Shown in pieces: positions 22,220 to 37,200 of a stretch of DNA of 64,000 nt. Every line of letters begins with the position of its first letter. Position 1 is the stretch's first letter. Origin of the DNA: Apostichopus japonicus (taxonomy: Eukaryota > Echinodermata > Holothuroidea > Aspidochirotida > Stichopodidae); the NCBI RefSeq assembly GCF_037975245.1, contig NC_092579.1, positions 4,860,001-4,924,000 on the forward strand, in the 5' to 3' direction. The position numbers and the translations under genes were made by a program. The notes under the pieces are model-generated. The model was not told the origin of the DNA. It worked only from the letters and a program-made list of their open reading frames with translations, and did not search any database.

Positions 22220-25200
22220 ATGACCGAACGGGAATCAGATGTGGTAATAATAGGAGCTGGTATCGCAGGACTTACGGCGGCATATCGTATAAAGAAATTA
22301 TTTCCAAAATGTTCAGTCCTAGTGTTGGAAGCTAAAGGTATGTACACACATAGGCGATATGTTTTGCACCTGTAAGCTTATCACGCACGCCTATGGCAAG
22401 CCATGTGGGACAAACACTGCATAATATATCCGCGTATTAATTCGAATATATACGCGTATTAATTCGAATATGTGTTGTAGCCAACATGTGTAAAGTTTCG
22501 CTTTTTGAAGCGATCTCGCGAGCCCGCCAAAACATTTATCGTTGGTATATGTACACAGCAAGAGCGGAAATGTTTTTTCGTGTATATTCTAATTAATCCG
22601 TGCATATATTGGATTTAATCCCCATATGTATTTTATTTAATACGTGTATATATTCGAATTAATACGTGTATATATTCGAATTAATACGTGTATATATTCG
22701 AATTAATACGTGTATATATTCGAATTAATACGCGGATATATTTAAGCCATATGATTGGCTAATAATATATACGCGTATATATTCCAATTAATACGCGTAT
22801 AAATTCCAATTAATACGCGGATATATTATGCAGTGTTTGTCCCACATGGCTTGCCATACACGCCAGGCTACCGATAATGTGCAGACAAACAACCATTTTT
22901 GAGAACAAAACAAAGAGACATTGAGAGGCTGTCTGAGTTGCACAAGGGTGTGTTGTTGGGGAGGTGGTGGGCCGGGGTGTCAATTTTTAGTGTGTAAAAA
23001 ATTGTCTTCTTTTTATATTCGTTGGGATTTTGGCTACTAAGTTTTCGGTCAAATCAATGTATTTATGGCTTAACTGAATTATGATTGCGATATGTTGGTG
23101 GAAGGGGGGGGGGTGGAGGGGTGAGTATATGGGCGGGGGTAGGAGGGAGGGATAATTGAAGTTGTACGTAGTAAACTAGTAATGGTAGCTGGGTGCTGGT
23201 GATTGGGAAATTTCATATATAACTTAATAGTGACGTAACCAGACTTTTTCACGGGGGGGGGGGGGGGCTATATGGGATGCAAGGAGTTCGAGTGGGGGAG
23301 GTTTCGCCCGCGGCCAACCCGAACGCTTTGTATTATCTGCGTGGCGTCCAGGGCGGTATGGTGGTTTTTAGAGGCTTCAGAACTTTCAAAGTTTATCTAA
23401 TCTGCCGAGTTTCTAGCCATGTAAAATTATATTAGAGGGTTCAAAATATTACATATATGAATAGTCTAATATTGATTCGTTGGGTAGAAAATATTCAAAT
23501 AGGTAACAAATCACACCAAAAAAAGCTAATTCTATGGTGGCGTGGTCAAATCCGTGGCACTGTGGCAGTAGCCAGTAATATAAAACAAACAATACGAAGG
23601 TGTCACAGTGTGATACCAGTTTGAACTTCACGGCCTACAGCAGGGTTGCCAGTTTTTCTGTAACACAAGCGGTCGAGCATTTACCGGCCAAATCGAGTGA
23701 ATAAAGGCCAAAAACCCTTTTTTTCTTCGATTTCTGCCCCCTGCATGCATCGCCTACAATTTGACAGTTTTGGGCTGAGGCTTCATTCATTCATTCAGCC
23801 ACTACAAAACTGTCTGTCCAGCGCCATAGTACATCGGTTCTATTACATTAATCGGCTAAAATATGTAAAGTCGTTGGAACAATATTTTGGTAAGTCCTAT
23901 TCTAATGACCGATCAGTATGTGTGAGTTTACACGAGCGATGTTGAAATTACATAATAAATCATGCTGCAGCTTCCAAGTTACAATATACGGATAGACTTC
24001 GGACGGTCGATATAACGATGGTATAAAGTTATAAACATACACATGATATAACAAGCCACTAGAGCAGGTTATCCCGTCGGGTAGCGTGTGTGGCGAAGGG
24101 AGCGGATAGGAACAGACGCAATTAGCTGATAGTATTTTGAGAATTCCCGTCAAATTACGAATTAAAGTCAACCGCGAACTGGTTTAACTTAGATTTTCAA
24201 TGTATTTTGTAATTTTCGTTCAACAATTTTGTTGGCCACCAATGATAGTTGGGGGGTGAGACAAGTGAGGGGGCAAGAAATTTGACTGGGGGATCCAGCC
24301 GCAGTTCCCACCTCCCGCTGGTTACGCCACTGTAACTTAGCCTTACAACGTATACGCACGTAGATTCAAGTCGAAGTGAATATTCCTCTTATGGATCCAC
24401 ACGTATAAGTTTAATTCCTTTGCAGATCGTGTGGGAGGGCGTACATATACTGTGGATTTGACGGCGGCTAACGGTACAGATAAATGGGACCTCGGCGGCC
24501 AATGGGTTTGCAGGTAAACATGTTTGCGTATTTTTGTAAACCAAGCAATGGGCCACTTTCTAGTAGCCTGCACCCATGATGCAACTTTAAACACATCACA
24601 AAGTTTTATAACATTGCAGAGAAGCCCTTACCATGGATATTAAAGTTGATATTAAACTTGTCAAGTACCATTTATAAGTTTTTTGTCTTTCCTTTTGTCT
24701 TTTTGCTCTTTTTCTCATTAGTATAGGTATAGTCTACTAACCTTTCTGAGTGGAATGATGTTTTGCAAATTTCGACAAATAGTATCGTCAAAACATAACA
24801 TGGTTTTGTGTTAGTAAGCGCAAAATGTAAACCCATGTCATGGTCGGACTGAGGGGAATGGGGTGTAGGGTGGTTAGGACGGGTGAAAGGACTGCGATAA
24901 GTGTTGTTGTTTTTCCGACATCGCAAACCTTATAAAGGTCTTTATTACATATATCCTATTCCTCTCCCTTCCAGGCATCAACATCATATTCTCTGGTTAT
25001 TGGAAGAGCTGGGTATAGAAACTTACAAACAATGGTTGGATGGGAAGAAACTGATGCAGATAGGGGGTCATCGGATCAAATCTCACAATTCGAACCTACC
25101 ACCCCTTCCATTATTGTCCTTACTTGATCTTGGTAGAGCTCTTGACAAGGTAAGAATTTGTTTTAAGTCACCAGAAAATTCACAATAATCCATCTCCTTG

Positions 25201-28200
25201 TTGTCGCACGCAAGGACCACGGGAGATCGGCAAACACGGGGTATAGTGCTTATACATGCAGGTGAAGCGGAACGAGTTTAACCCCCAGCATCAAGTACAA
25301 CTGGGACATTCATTCATTTCCAACACCCTTTATAAATAGCATCCTCACCATAACTGATGATGTTGAAGGATACGACACCGTGAAGGGTATTGAATGATAT
25401 TTGTATATCGCAAAAGTCCGCCCCCCCCCCCTCGTCCCACTAAACATAGAACTTGCATTTATGTAGGGCAACTTAGTATAGTTCCCCTCGTCGCCTTTTC
25501 CAGCGCCATTTTCTCCTCCTCGAGCCGGTCACTGGTTGTTATCTATAGGTTGACCATTTCCTAAGTTAACTTATAAGGCAAGGGCGGTGGAACCGGGGGG
25601 GGGGCACTTTTCCTCAGGTTAAAAATGTGCCCTTTTTCTACATAAAAATTGAGGTGTCTCAAATTAGCAAGAGGCCAGGGAACCAGAATGAACACTCGGG
25701 AAGGGCCGTTTCCGGCCATCTGAGGGGTTTGTAAAACCAAAAATTTTCTTGCACGCTCCGCGCCAACCGATGGTGGCGCTCCGCTCAGATAGTCGTGCAT
25801 ACAACTTTGCAAATCCTGGCTACGCCGCTGACTTTTTAATGAATTTCTGTGGGTCAAACTCAATGTCGAAAGGAAAAAAAATTGTGAAGATATTAACAAG
25901 AAATAAACTCTAATTCGGAAGATTCCTACATTAGCAACTAGCATGATTTCACCTCATTTTGTCTCAAAAGAAAACTTGTTCCTTGTTTCCCAATTTGCAC
26001 ATTGGATATTGCAGTGCTAGTATGCATATTTTCCTTGAGGTGGGGGGGGGGGGGGGGCGTTGATGGAGTGATGTGTATACGCAAATAAGATAATACAATA
26101 AGAGTTATAAAGGGTACTAAATATAAGGCTGCATCAGTCCAATCAAATTTCTGCAAAGTGCCCTTTGATGTCGGTGCCCCCCCAGATTAAAAGTGCTTCC
26201 GCCGCCCTTGTTATAAGGTATGTATGTATGTATGTATTTTAGATCCTCCTGCAAGCAGGAACTCGCGAAGAAGCCTCATTGGCTTATCAACGCCGCAAGC
26301 TGACCGAAGTCAGTCTCTTAAATTCATATTTAACGTTTATGATTATGAATTGTCAACAACTCTGTAACTGGACGACATACATTAATCTTCGAGTGACTCG
26401 AACTCGGGACCTTACGATTGGAAGGTACCGGCGTTTAACCACTGAGCTAACACTTCTATTGTATAGGTATAGGCCTATTGACTAGTGTCATGCTGAACCA
26501 TTCAAATGGCAAAGGGTATATGCTATAGTCATATAAATATGGAATTTCCGATGGAGACATCATTTATCGGACCGATACCGTTCCGTGGGCAGGCCTCAGT
26601 TCCCCCTGCTCAGTGCATGCATACGTGGAGCGGGCACGCTGTATGACGTAATGGAATCAACAAATGGACCGCTCGATCAATTGGTCCTATAGTTTTGCTG
26701 ATCCAAAAAAAAATTAGTTTTGATATAGTAAACTGATTTTTAAAAGTGAAAACAAAATGATATTTATATCGAAACATATCGAAAAATATTTATATTAGAA
26801 ACTATAGACCTACAGAAGGGTGTAGTTGACGTACGTTATCATACAACATGTGGAAGAACAGCATTTATTAGCTTTCTCGCTACTTCTCCTCTTAACAACC
26901 CTGAAACGAGATCATTTGTAGATAGTGAGCTCCGAGCAAATTTCTTCGACACTAGTTTGCTTTGATTGATTGCTAAGAAGACGGTATATGCTCGGTCGAT
27001 CGTCTACGGTTGCACTGGTACGTACAGTATGAAGAGTTACGGTTTAGTTGAAATTTTAATCTCTTGAGTTACGCAATGAATAACTAGCATATGCCTATAT
27101 GTGTAAAATGTTAATGTACAGTGCCACGCAATGCCGGATTAACACAGTCAGGAGCACGAAGGCACCATATCCCCTTTCCCCCCCCCCCCACCGCAACCCC
27201 AATTAAGCATTACCGGGCACATTAAGAAGAAAGAAAATCGATATGTTTTGCTTACATGTGTTCATGGAGGAACCCCTGGACTTGGGACCATGTAGGCACT
27301 TAATTGGTACTACCTCTTGGTTGCGGTAATCACACATTTTCTCACCTTCATTGTGTGATATACAGCGAGAGTAACATTTACAATCGCATGCTAATAACAG
27401 CAATGTCCTGACGTCATACATCATGCGGCGAAAACGTCTCAAAACATATTGCCTTTTACCCAGATATGACATCGTCCATTTCATTTATCAACTATATGGT
27501 ATAGTATTTCAGACAACAACAAAAAAAGGTTAAATTTTGTATGTCATTTTAAACTGCAGATTGAGAATATGGTGAAGCAAGTACCACGTGACGATCCAAG
27601 ATTATCAAAACGAGCTAATGAATGGGATAATATGACACTAGAGGCCCTACGGGATCAAGTATCGTACACACACGGTATGGTATGATTTACAAGCTTCATG
27701 TGCTGGTAGGGGTGGGGTGGTGGGGGCGGGATGTTGTGGGGCGTGAGTCCTCCTGCAATGTATACTCTCACCTCTTCTTCTCTTCTTAAATTGAGCTGTA
27801 ACGGGCTCATGACATAGAACCCTTCAAGTTGCCCAACCCATCTCCCTTGTCGGGAGAAAAGCAAACGGTAGATACCGAAATCACTACTAACATCGCGGTG
27901 TACGGTAGACACCGGAATGACTACTCAAATCGCGGTGTAAAAGACAACATTGCAGGTAACAATGAAGGAATGCCCTAGCACGAAGCATGCTAGATTTTCG
28001 TGTATCTGGTTTTAGAGCAAGCAGTATTTACAGCTTACTTCAGAACCTGCAGAAGAGGGACTCGTATCTCTCAGTGTTGACCAGTCTAAATTTGACCTGA
28101 CATTGACCCAACCTGTCATAATAGCATAAATTGGTCTTTCGAGATGTAACTTGTCAATACTATGCACAACATATCAGTTTGGTGAACTAAGTTCGGTAAC

Positions 28201-31200
28201 ATATATACCTGATCTGTAAAGGGACGTATGAATGGGTTGAGGGTGCGGGGTGGGGGTGGTTAACACACCCTCCAGGCTCGCACACATAAATAGTTTACAA
28301 CCTTGTTAAGTATAAGCGTCTACTTATTGTAAAGTACATTGCTTTTGTGGCGAATAGCAACTTTTCCTTGCAAGATCTTCTCGACCGATTATATTTCAGA
28401 TTTGCTTGAGGCGGGGAGGGGAGGAAGGATTAATCAAATACTTTTCCACTATACACCCCTTACTATCCCCGGTCGCAAAGCACTCCACACACCCATAGGC
28501 ACAAACTGTGATACAGACTGGTATATAGTGTGTATATGGGGATTTTCAAAGTTTAATCAACTCTTGTTTTTAGTCGACTTTGCCTTCTGTCAAAGTAAAC
28601 CAAAGAGCTTTTTTTTCTTATCTAAATTAACTCACATTAGAGTCTTACGATAACAAATCTTTTACAGTGTCTTACTAGTCCAAACAAACTCTATAGGTTA
28701 TCTGGCGTTATTATAAGTTTTATCTGGTTTACACAATTAGCGATGGATGCTATTTAAATACCATTTTATTAAGGCTTCCAAAATATTTATGTTTTTCAAC
28801 ACTTCAAAGCTTAACACATGATATACAATTACTGACTCATCGATTGATATGAGCTGATCCCTGTTTATAGTTTATAAGACTGCAAAGGCCTTCGCACCCC
28901 CCCCCCTCCTCCGGGACGGTGCGTCGCTGGCCCCCAATAATGCACACTTTCCCTTACGTCACAGTGGCCTATATGTTAGGGGGTTAAATACACTATCCTG
29001 ACCCTGTAATATCCTTGGGAAAAGGAGGCGCCAATTTCAGGGATTCTGAAGGCATGCCGAGAAAAGGGTTACTGATGGGGTACTAGGGCCCTGGGATATC
29101 CTGCTATAACTCCAGGGTCTCTTACTTGACCCAGGGCCCTAGTCCCCCATCCGTAACCATTTTCTCGGCATGTCCATACCAGAGGAGATTCTGGGAAAAG
29201 TGGATAGGCACACGACATTACAAGGACAATTTTGAAAGTGGCTTTCAGCGAAGTCAATTGGTTGTGATTCTGTTATTGTTGACCTATACGATCTTACAAG
29301 CCCTTAGAAGTGTGAAATTGCTATCAAACTCAGGCGCGTATCCAGGGGGGGGGCGTTGGGGGCGCGCGCCCCCGGGTAAGAAGAAGAGGAGAGAAAAAAA
29401 AGAGAAGAAAAAAGAGGAAGAGGAGAGGAAGAGAGGAAGAGAGGAAAAAGAAAAAGAAGAAAGAGAGAAAAAGGAGAAAAGGAGGGAGTAAAAGAAAAAC
29501 GCCAAGACACCTGGAAGAGAAGGAGAAACAGTGACATCATTACAGCGCTGAGCCCTATTATATACACAGGGTAGCCAGTGACTGATCAAGGATTTCGGAA
29601 GGGGCGTGCGCCTCACCCTACCCCTAACATCGTCAACTCCATTTTTGACGTTTCCATTTTGTCCTCTCTCAATAATGTATATGTACATATATACTATTTA
29701 TGGTCTATCATAACGCGTGTGTGTGTATATGAAACCTGCTATGAAACCAACTGTGGCTGGTCTCGAACTCGACTGTGTCGTCGGGGAACATGACGCATTT
29801 CGGGAAGGGGCGACTGCCCCCACCCCCCCCCCCCCCCCCCCTTGAGCATATTTTTTATGATATCGTTAGTAATTTCAAAATAAAAAATGCTTAGATGAAA
29901 CTTACAAGGCCGGGGAAGTGTCATTTCCAGCGATTTGGGAGGTATTTTCGGCCAAAATTTGCTTGTACGCTTCGCGCCAACAAATGGTCCTGGGTAGTGC
30001 CATTTCCAGCGATCTGGGAGGCATTTTCGGCCAAAAATTTTCTTGTACGCTTCGCGCCAACCCATGGTGGCGCTACGCTTAGATAGTTTGCCAACAGGCT
30101 TCGCCCCTCACTTGGCAAACTCCTCGCTACGCGCCTGCTCAAATTTGTAAAGCAAACAGCAGATATCACATTATATCAATGAGCATGAAAATGGTGTTAC
30201 AAGATGAACAGCCTCAAAACTGTCTATGTGTGAATTCATGGGCGTAGGAGCCCAATTTGATTTGGGGCTGTAACGACTTGCCCGAAAAAAATAACCAAAA
30301 ATTTTCGCAAGCTCCGCGCGCGTTCAATATGTTAATGTCAATATCATATAAGCCAGCATCGGTTATTACATCGTATGCCATCGTGTACCTTACAATCCGT
30401 GAAAGTTGCGCAGTATACCGCGGGATGCTAATGTAAACAACGAAATGTCTTATATAGATGGGTAAACCTTGAAAAGTGGGGCTGACAGGTATTGTGGGCC
30501 GCGACGTAGAATCACCTACACAAGCAATGATCCACAGGACATGCGATAAGGTCGAACATGATTTGTGAATGGTGACAATCTTAAAAAAGGTTATCGATAA
30601 AAAAAAAAAACTGTTGGGAAATACTTGGTTCTCAGGCAAAAGTGTACATCTGGTTGGTCATTATTACTGAGAAGTGCCATTTCCGGTGATCTAGGGGGTA
30701 TCAAAACCAAAAAATTTTCTTGTACGCTGCGCGCCAACCGATGGTGGCGCTCCGCTTAGATAGTAATTGGCGCCCCCCGGATCAGAAAATCCTGGATACG
30801 CCCTTGAAACTACTAAGCCGATCAAACTACTAAGCCGAGGCCCCCTGTGTGGCCTTAAGAAGGTAGTACATGGCGGTACATGCTTAAAAGGGTGTGAAGA
30901 CTCTCGCACAAAGAAACGTCTTAGACACCACCATCGATCCCAGAAAATACACACACAGCTTGCTACCGTGGGTAATTAGACACTAGTGTACAGTCAATAC
31001 ATTCAGCTACGGCGTATACCCACAACACAGTGTACATAGCAGCGATGGACATCTCAGGTCTAGATACACTTGATAACAAGGTATCACTTTTCATTACTGT
31101 CTGCATTTTGTAGCGACAAGATGAAAACTTCACTTGCAAGCAACGGAAAGTTAACTTTTCAGAGCGCGGCACGCGGTTTGAGGCGAGTCTTCGATGCCTT

Positions 31201-34200
31201 TAAACGACGTTCTGCTGCCCAGGACCCAACCTAATGAACCGCCTACAAGGTGTTTTAATGAGATTCAGGGGAGCACCCTGTAGCCTTTCCAGTGACATTG
31301 AATGCATGTTTTATCAGGTGAAGGTGCCAGAAGCTCAAAGAGACCTGCTAAGATTCCTTTCGTGGCCTCAAGAACACAGGACTCAGATGCCGAAGTCATA
31401 TCGCATGGGAGTTCATTTATTTGGATCTGTGTGAGTTTCAAAAGGGACGTTTCACTCGGAGAAGTGGTCTAATCTTAATTCTACGATTGACTGTAGGAAA
31501 ACCCCGAATGAACCATTTTCTCCGATTAACGATGGAGGAAAAGCTATGGCTCCTCCCCCTCCCCCCCCCCCCCCCCGCACCACGCTCCTTTGCTCTCTCC
31601 ACTTTCGCATGCTATGGTTGTTTGGTGACGGGTTTAGGTTGGTCACGGTGGTTAGTCCGGTTGATGATTCAAAATATCTAGAAACGGTGGTAAGGGACCT
31701 TCAATTTCCTCTCACTGTTTTTACATCCTAAATTTAGACATTAAAACGTTCTCCCTTTTTCCTTTCTTTACACCTGACATATCACGCAATATGCTCTCCT
31801 CTCTCTTTCAGCAACTCGAGACACGTTTGATATTGCCATAGCAATGATCAGTGGTATTCGACCCAGGGAGATTTCAGCCTTACATTTTCTTCACTATTCT
31901 AGTATGGCCGGAAGCTTTGAAAATCTCTTCGAAGCTGACAACGGAGGCGCGCAGGAATGGAAGGTGAAGGTAAGGTCAAAGGTCACACGAAAAAGCATTA
32001 ATTAACATATCTTACGGGATGTTCGGGGGCATATATTACTTCCGTAGGTAGGACACAAGTAATTAAAAAAAAACTATCAGCATACAGAAAAATGATATTC
32101 GGGGCATATGAAAATATATATATAGCTTACAAAAATACGGCAAAGTAAATGCCTGAAGATGAAAATGTATTTCGCTACTGGCTTATGACGCCAATGCAGT
32201 CTCATCGAACATATCACAGTGAACAAATGAAAGTTAACAGAGGCTAAACATTTTAACGGAAATATATGAAGAACATATGGTATCAGTCATACTCTAGCTT
32301 TTCGGAAAGGGAGGGGTGGGGCGGGAGTTGAACACGCCAGTAATTATGAGGGGCGCTTAGCATACATCGAACAGGGCCTACGTACCCATTATCGAACCTT
32401 CATACCGGCCAAACTAAATTGTCTACTATATGCGATTGTTTGAATAACATTCAAGATGGCGCAATACGCCAATATTTTTCTTTAAATATCCGTAGCTCCA
32501 AAAGCGCACGCGCGAACGTGCTTATCAAATACCATATGTAAATGTTTGTGTCTTTTTCAGGGAGGGTTACAACAAGTGTCCGAACTCTTAACAGATAAGA
32601 TCGGTAAAGAGAATGTCATACTGTCTGAACCTGTGAAGAGTATTGATCAGACAGAAGAAACCTCAGTTCTAGTAACATCAGAAACGGGCCAAAATTACCG
32701 ATGCAAATACGTCATTAATGCGTCACCACTGCACTGCTCTGGTAACTATATGATTGTTTCATTTCTTTCATTAGATTGTATTGTTAAGTAGCATGAAAGT
32801 TCTTGTCTTTTATCTATACCATTTTCATAATACATGCATCCAGTTCCCTACCCAGATGTGGAGATTGTGGTGTACACCCTTTTACAACCCACGCAAAAGA
32901 CTAAAAGTACCGTAATTATTGGCCCACCATTCTGTGCAGAACTAATTATAGATCAAATTTATAGCCTCAAAATGCCTCAAAAATGCATCATTTCACGTGT
33001 ACTATTTTATTGTTGTCTGGGAAAAGGACCCCCATACCCACTCCTCTTATAAGACGATCCCAAAGGCCAATATCTTCTCCTTGTAAAAGTACGGAATCCG
33101 CCCCTGACGTCATCGTTACACGAAATATGCAGAATTCGTTATTTATATCTGCGGGTTCGTTTACGCTGGGTTGTAATTTAAACCATATTGGCACACAATA
33201 TAATACACCTCTCAATATTGGCCATTGCTATAAAAGATCTAGCTGGTATACAACCGTTTTCTTACTCGCATGAACTGGCTGAATATTTCATCCAATGCCT
33301 CTGAGAAGTTCGACAGATTTACTGACCTGCTTCATTCTCTCATTTGCAAATGTTTAAAATTCATGACTAATTTATCGTCCACTGTGCAAATTTTAGGGAG
33401 TACGCAATTCAGTGGTAAGAGAGTTGATGTCATTTTGGCATAAAACCATCTCTTATAGTATGATAACCTGACCGACTCCCACCGCTCACCCGTACGCCCC
33501 CTCCCCTCACCCAACAACCACCACTGCATGTCAGTCCTGATATGTGCACGTGTTTAATTCCCGCTTGAGGTGCAACGGCCAGATTTTGACTCGTTGATGA
33601 AAATGATATTAAATATATATATGTATGCGTCATGAATTTATCGAGTTCCAAAATTAATTAAAGACAACTTTAGCTTTCTAAATGTTACTAACACTTACAA
33701 AAGTATGGGTCCTTTCTTTCCAAATCAGACATTTATATCTGTTTAATCAGACAAATTAATTTTTTAGCCAAGGAATCGTCAGCTGTGAGATTGGCATTAA
33801 AATGATGAAGGAAATTTGACCATTATTTAACCATTATTTGACTTTCTAGCACATTTACGACCAAAACTGATTACCTTTTAAAGGGTGTGAAGACTCGCGC
33901 AAAATGAAACGTCTAATGCCGGTAATCTGACCTAGTTTCGAATGAGGTGTCACAGAAGTCTTAGACACCACCATCGATCCCAGAAAATACACACACAGCT
34001 TGCTACCGTCGGTAATTAGACAGTACATATCAGTCAGTACATACAGCTGCGGTCAATACCCACAGCATAGTGTACAAAACGATACAGCGATGGACATAAC
34101 AGGTCCAGCTAAAGATAACAAGGTATCACGTTTCATTACTGTCTGTATTTTGTAGCGACAAGAGAAAAACTTCACTTGCAAGCAACGGAAAGTTAACTTT

Positions 34201-37200
34201 TTAAAGATGGCGGCACGCTGTTTGGGGCGAGTCGTCAATGCCTTTAAGCATAATATGTGCAACCGTGGATAAAGATTTTTTTTATGTAATTGCCATTTGT
34301 AGTTGCTATGGACTACAAGCCGTCCATTCCTCTTACTCGCCAGTCTCTTGCCAATCGTTCGCCTGTTGGACACTTGTTCAAGTTCATCATTACCTACAAG
34401 AAGGTAAGCACAAATTGACCTTAACTGTAACTTTCCTAAACAGTAACTACAATGTCACAGAAATGTAGACAATTACTTAGCATATTGGCTTACATCTTCA
34501 GTTTGTAAGAAGTTACACATAAGTATATGAAAATATCAAATGAATGTATTAAAGCGGTTTATGATATTTCACATTGTATGAAGTATTTTGTGTTTCATTT
34601 GTGTTCAGGCATTTTGGCGAGAAAATGGATTTTCTGGTGAAATACTAGGTAACGGCGGCGCCCCGGTAATACCCGGATGCGATTCTGGTCCGATTCAACT
34701 GATATACGATAGTGTAACTGGGTACGGTAACCCTGCTTTGGTTGGATTCTATGCAAACGCCTGGCAGTGGAGACTAGTCGATGTAAGCATGCATGCATAA
34801 TATAATCTATGTGTTATACGAACTGAAGTACAGAGTTATATCGTTCCTCATGCAACGGGATCTAGGCATGAAGGCTTCTGAAGTTACAGTTTATGATATA
34901 TTAACATATATAGAACCTATATTTATCACCATCTTCATATTCAATCTGCGAACATTCCCAGAATAGCTTAACTTAATTTAGCAAGGTCGCGATATAGTAG
35001 AACTGCACCAATATCTTATACAGGTATCGGGCCATGAGGCAGTTAGTTTTACGATCAAAAGCGACCACGTGGGAGAAGCCCGCAAGGGCTTATGTATTAC
35101 AACTTTAACATTTTAACTCAAATTTGGAACCTAAACCTTGAGTAGATTGCATGTGTAGTACACCGGTGACATCATCGCTAATTAGTGTTGCATATTCATA
35201 ACTCAACTCACATATAGGCGTGGTCTAGCTCTTAGTTTAAGAGCCGTTCTTTTTAAAAAATGCTTTCAAAGTTTTACGGCTTTTAAGCCGTTTCCGTTTT
35301 AACAAACTATCGCTGTCATTTTCAGTCATTAAATGACATATTTTATCCATGAACAACACGGTGGTACATTGCGAAAACAAAAGGAAAAACATAAGATCAA
35401 AATTGAGGGCGTTGTGGTCAAGTGGTTAAGGGAACTTAAGGCAGTGGACTTGTGATCTAAGGATTGCAGGTTCGAGCATATATATATTGCAGGTTCGAGG
35501 TGTATAAATGGGGACTTGCGAGGTAACTTGTAAATATAGTTGTGTGCGGCGGTTTGTGGCTGCATCCTATGGTCCCCGCGGGGGACACGTGGTTGTGGTG
35601 CACTGTGGTGCCCCAGGAGAGATTGATTGAATTGTGCACACTTTGGTGTGTAGGTGTGACATGTTACCAATGACCAGGGTTAAGTTGTAAAGTCGTGTGA
35701 GAAGGCCTTGGCCCTGAACAAGACAGGTAAACCTTAAACTTTAAATTAAAAATAAAATTATATGATGTACTTCCATTTGCGAAACGCAAGCACTTAATCC
35801 AAACGTTTGATCTTGGTTTCATTCGGCTGAATGGGACCGAAGTGCCTCTAAGCTGAGGTGACGGAGGGTCCGCCTCTTGCAGTGATCACAAAAGTGTTAC
35901 CGGTATATCGTTTCATCCTCCGAGCCCCAACTACGCAGCTTGTTTCCATATTTTTATAATTTATCAAGAAAAGAGAGTTAAGTCATTCGAAGAATTTCCC
36001 TATCATGTTATTTTGCAGCTCGAAGTGAGGAAAGCGTCTGTGTTGAAGCATCTGACAGAGTTTCTTGGTGAAGAAGCAGCCAACCCTATCCACTTTATTG
36101 ATAAGGTATCAGCTGCATGTAGTCAGCTAATTTTCATAACATTTCGTAACTTCTAAAGGTTTTTTATTTGCTCGAAATTCTTAAATTTTATGTTCATAAG
36201 TTCGATACAAAATTCTCACATACAGCCAAAGGTAAAGTTTATTTCGGCGAGGACGTGTGGAGCTTCAGTGGAGGAGGAAGAGGATATTTCCAAAGCTTTT
36301 CTTCATTGCACACATACCCCCTCCTCCTCCCCAAGCCCTTCCCACATGTTGCGCATTCGTTAAGCGTATTCGCCATGTAGTCAAATTGAGCCGGAAACTT
36401 CGATATGTTAATAATATAACTTAATGAATAAAAATATGTTTGCCCATGTTCCACCTTATTATCACAGTTATAGGCTTAGTAATTGCATGAGCATTTCATT
36501 CGAAAGAAAAATGCTTACCCATGATCGATCAAAAGGATGTATTTTCTTTCGTATATACATACGACACAAACACAAAGCATTTCCTATATAGATGAGTTTT
36601 GTTAGCGGGGTTTCCAGGATAGTTGTGTTTCATCTATATACTACCACAGTAATACATAAAGTTTAATTTGATACATGAAGGAAAAATGTATTTCAATGAA
36701 ACAAAAGAAATCTGGCATTTAATTCACATTATGTCCTTCACAAATAATTAGGGAGAACATTTCCTATGGATATCTATATGAGCGAAGGGATATAGATAAT
36801 TGGGTAATGTTGTATTCATCCCGTGGACTACTCCCTCCCCTATTATTCTTTTACTGATAGGATTGGACGATTGAGCCATTTAACGGAGGATGTCCGGTTA
36901 ATACAGCCACAACAAGTGCTCTTTCGTTCTTCTTTGATGGCATACGCACTCCACATGACAGGTATATTTGTATACATCACTTCCCTAATTCGCTTGAATT
37001 TTGATTAAAAAAATATTGCAGCGTGTTACCAAGTTCTGTCTGATATCAATGATTACATTCCTTCTCATTTCATTATCGACCATCTTATTTATAGGTCAGA
37101 GGTCAATTACGGGTCCGACTTTGGGGACGATTGTTGATTCCATGTTAGACTGACCACTTTCCGTTAAATATTTCTCGTAAACCGTAGTTATATAGAGCAA

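Noticed and set aside
29126-29491. 121-residue frame ending in Lys/Glu/Arg repeats
   Set aside because: The charged tail is a translation of the homopurine tract.
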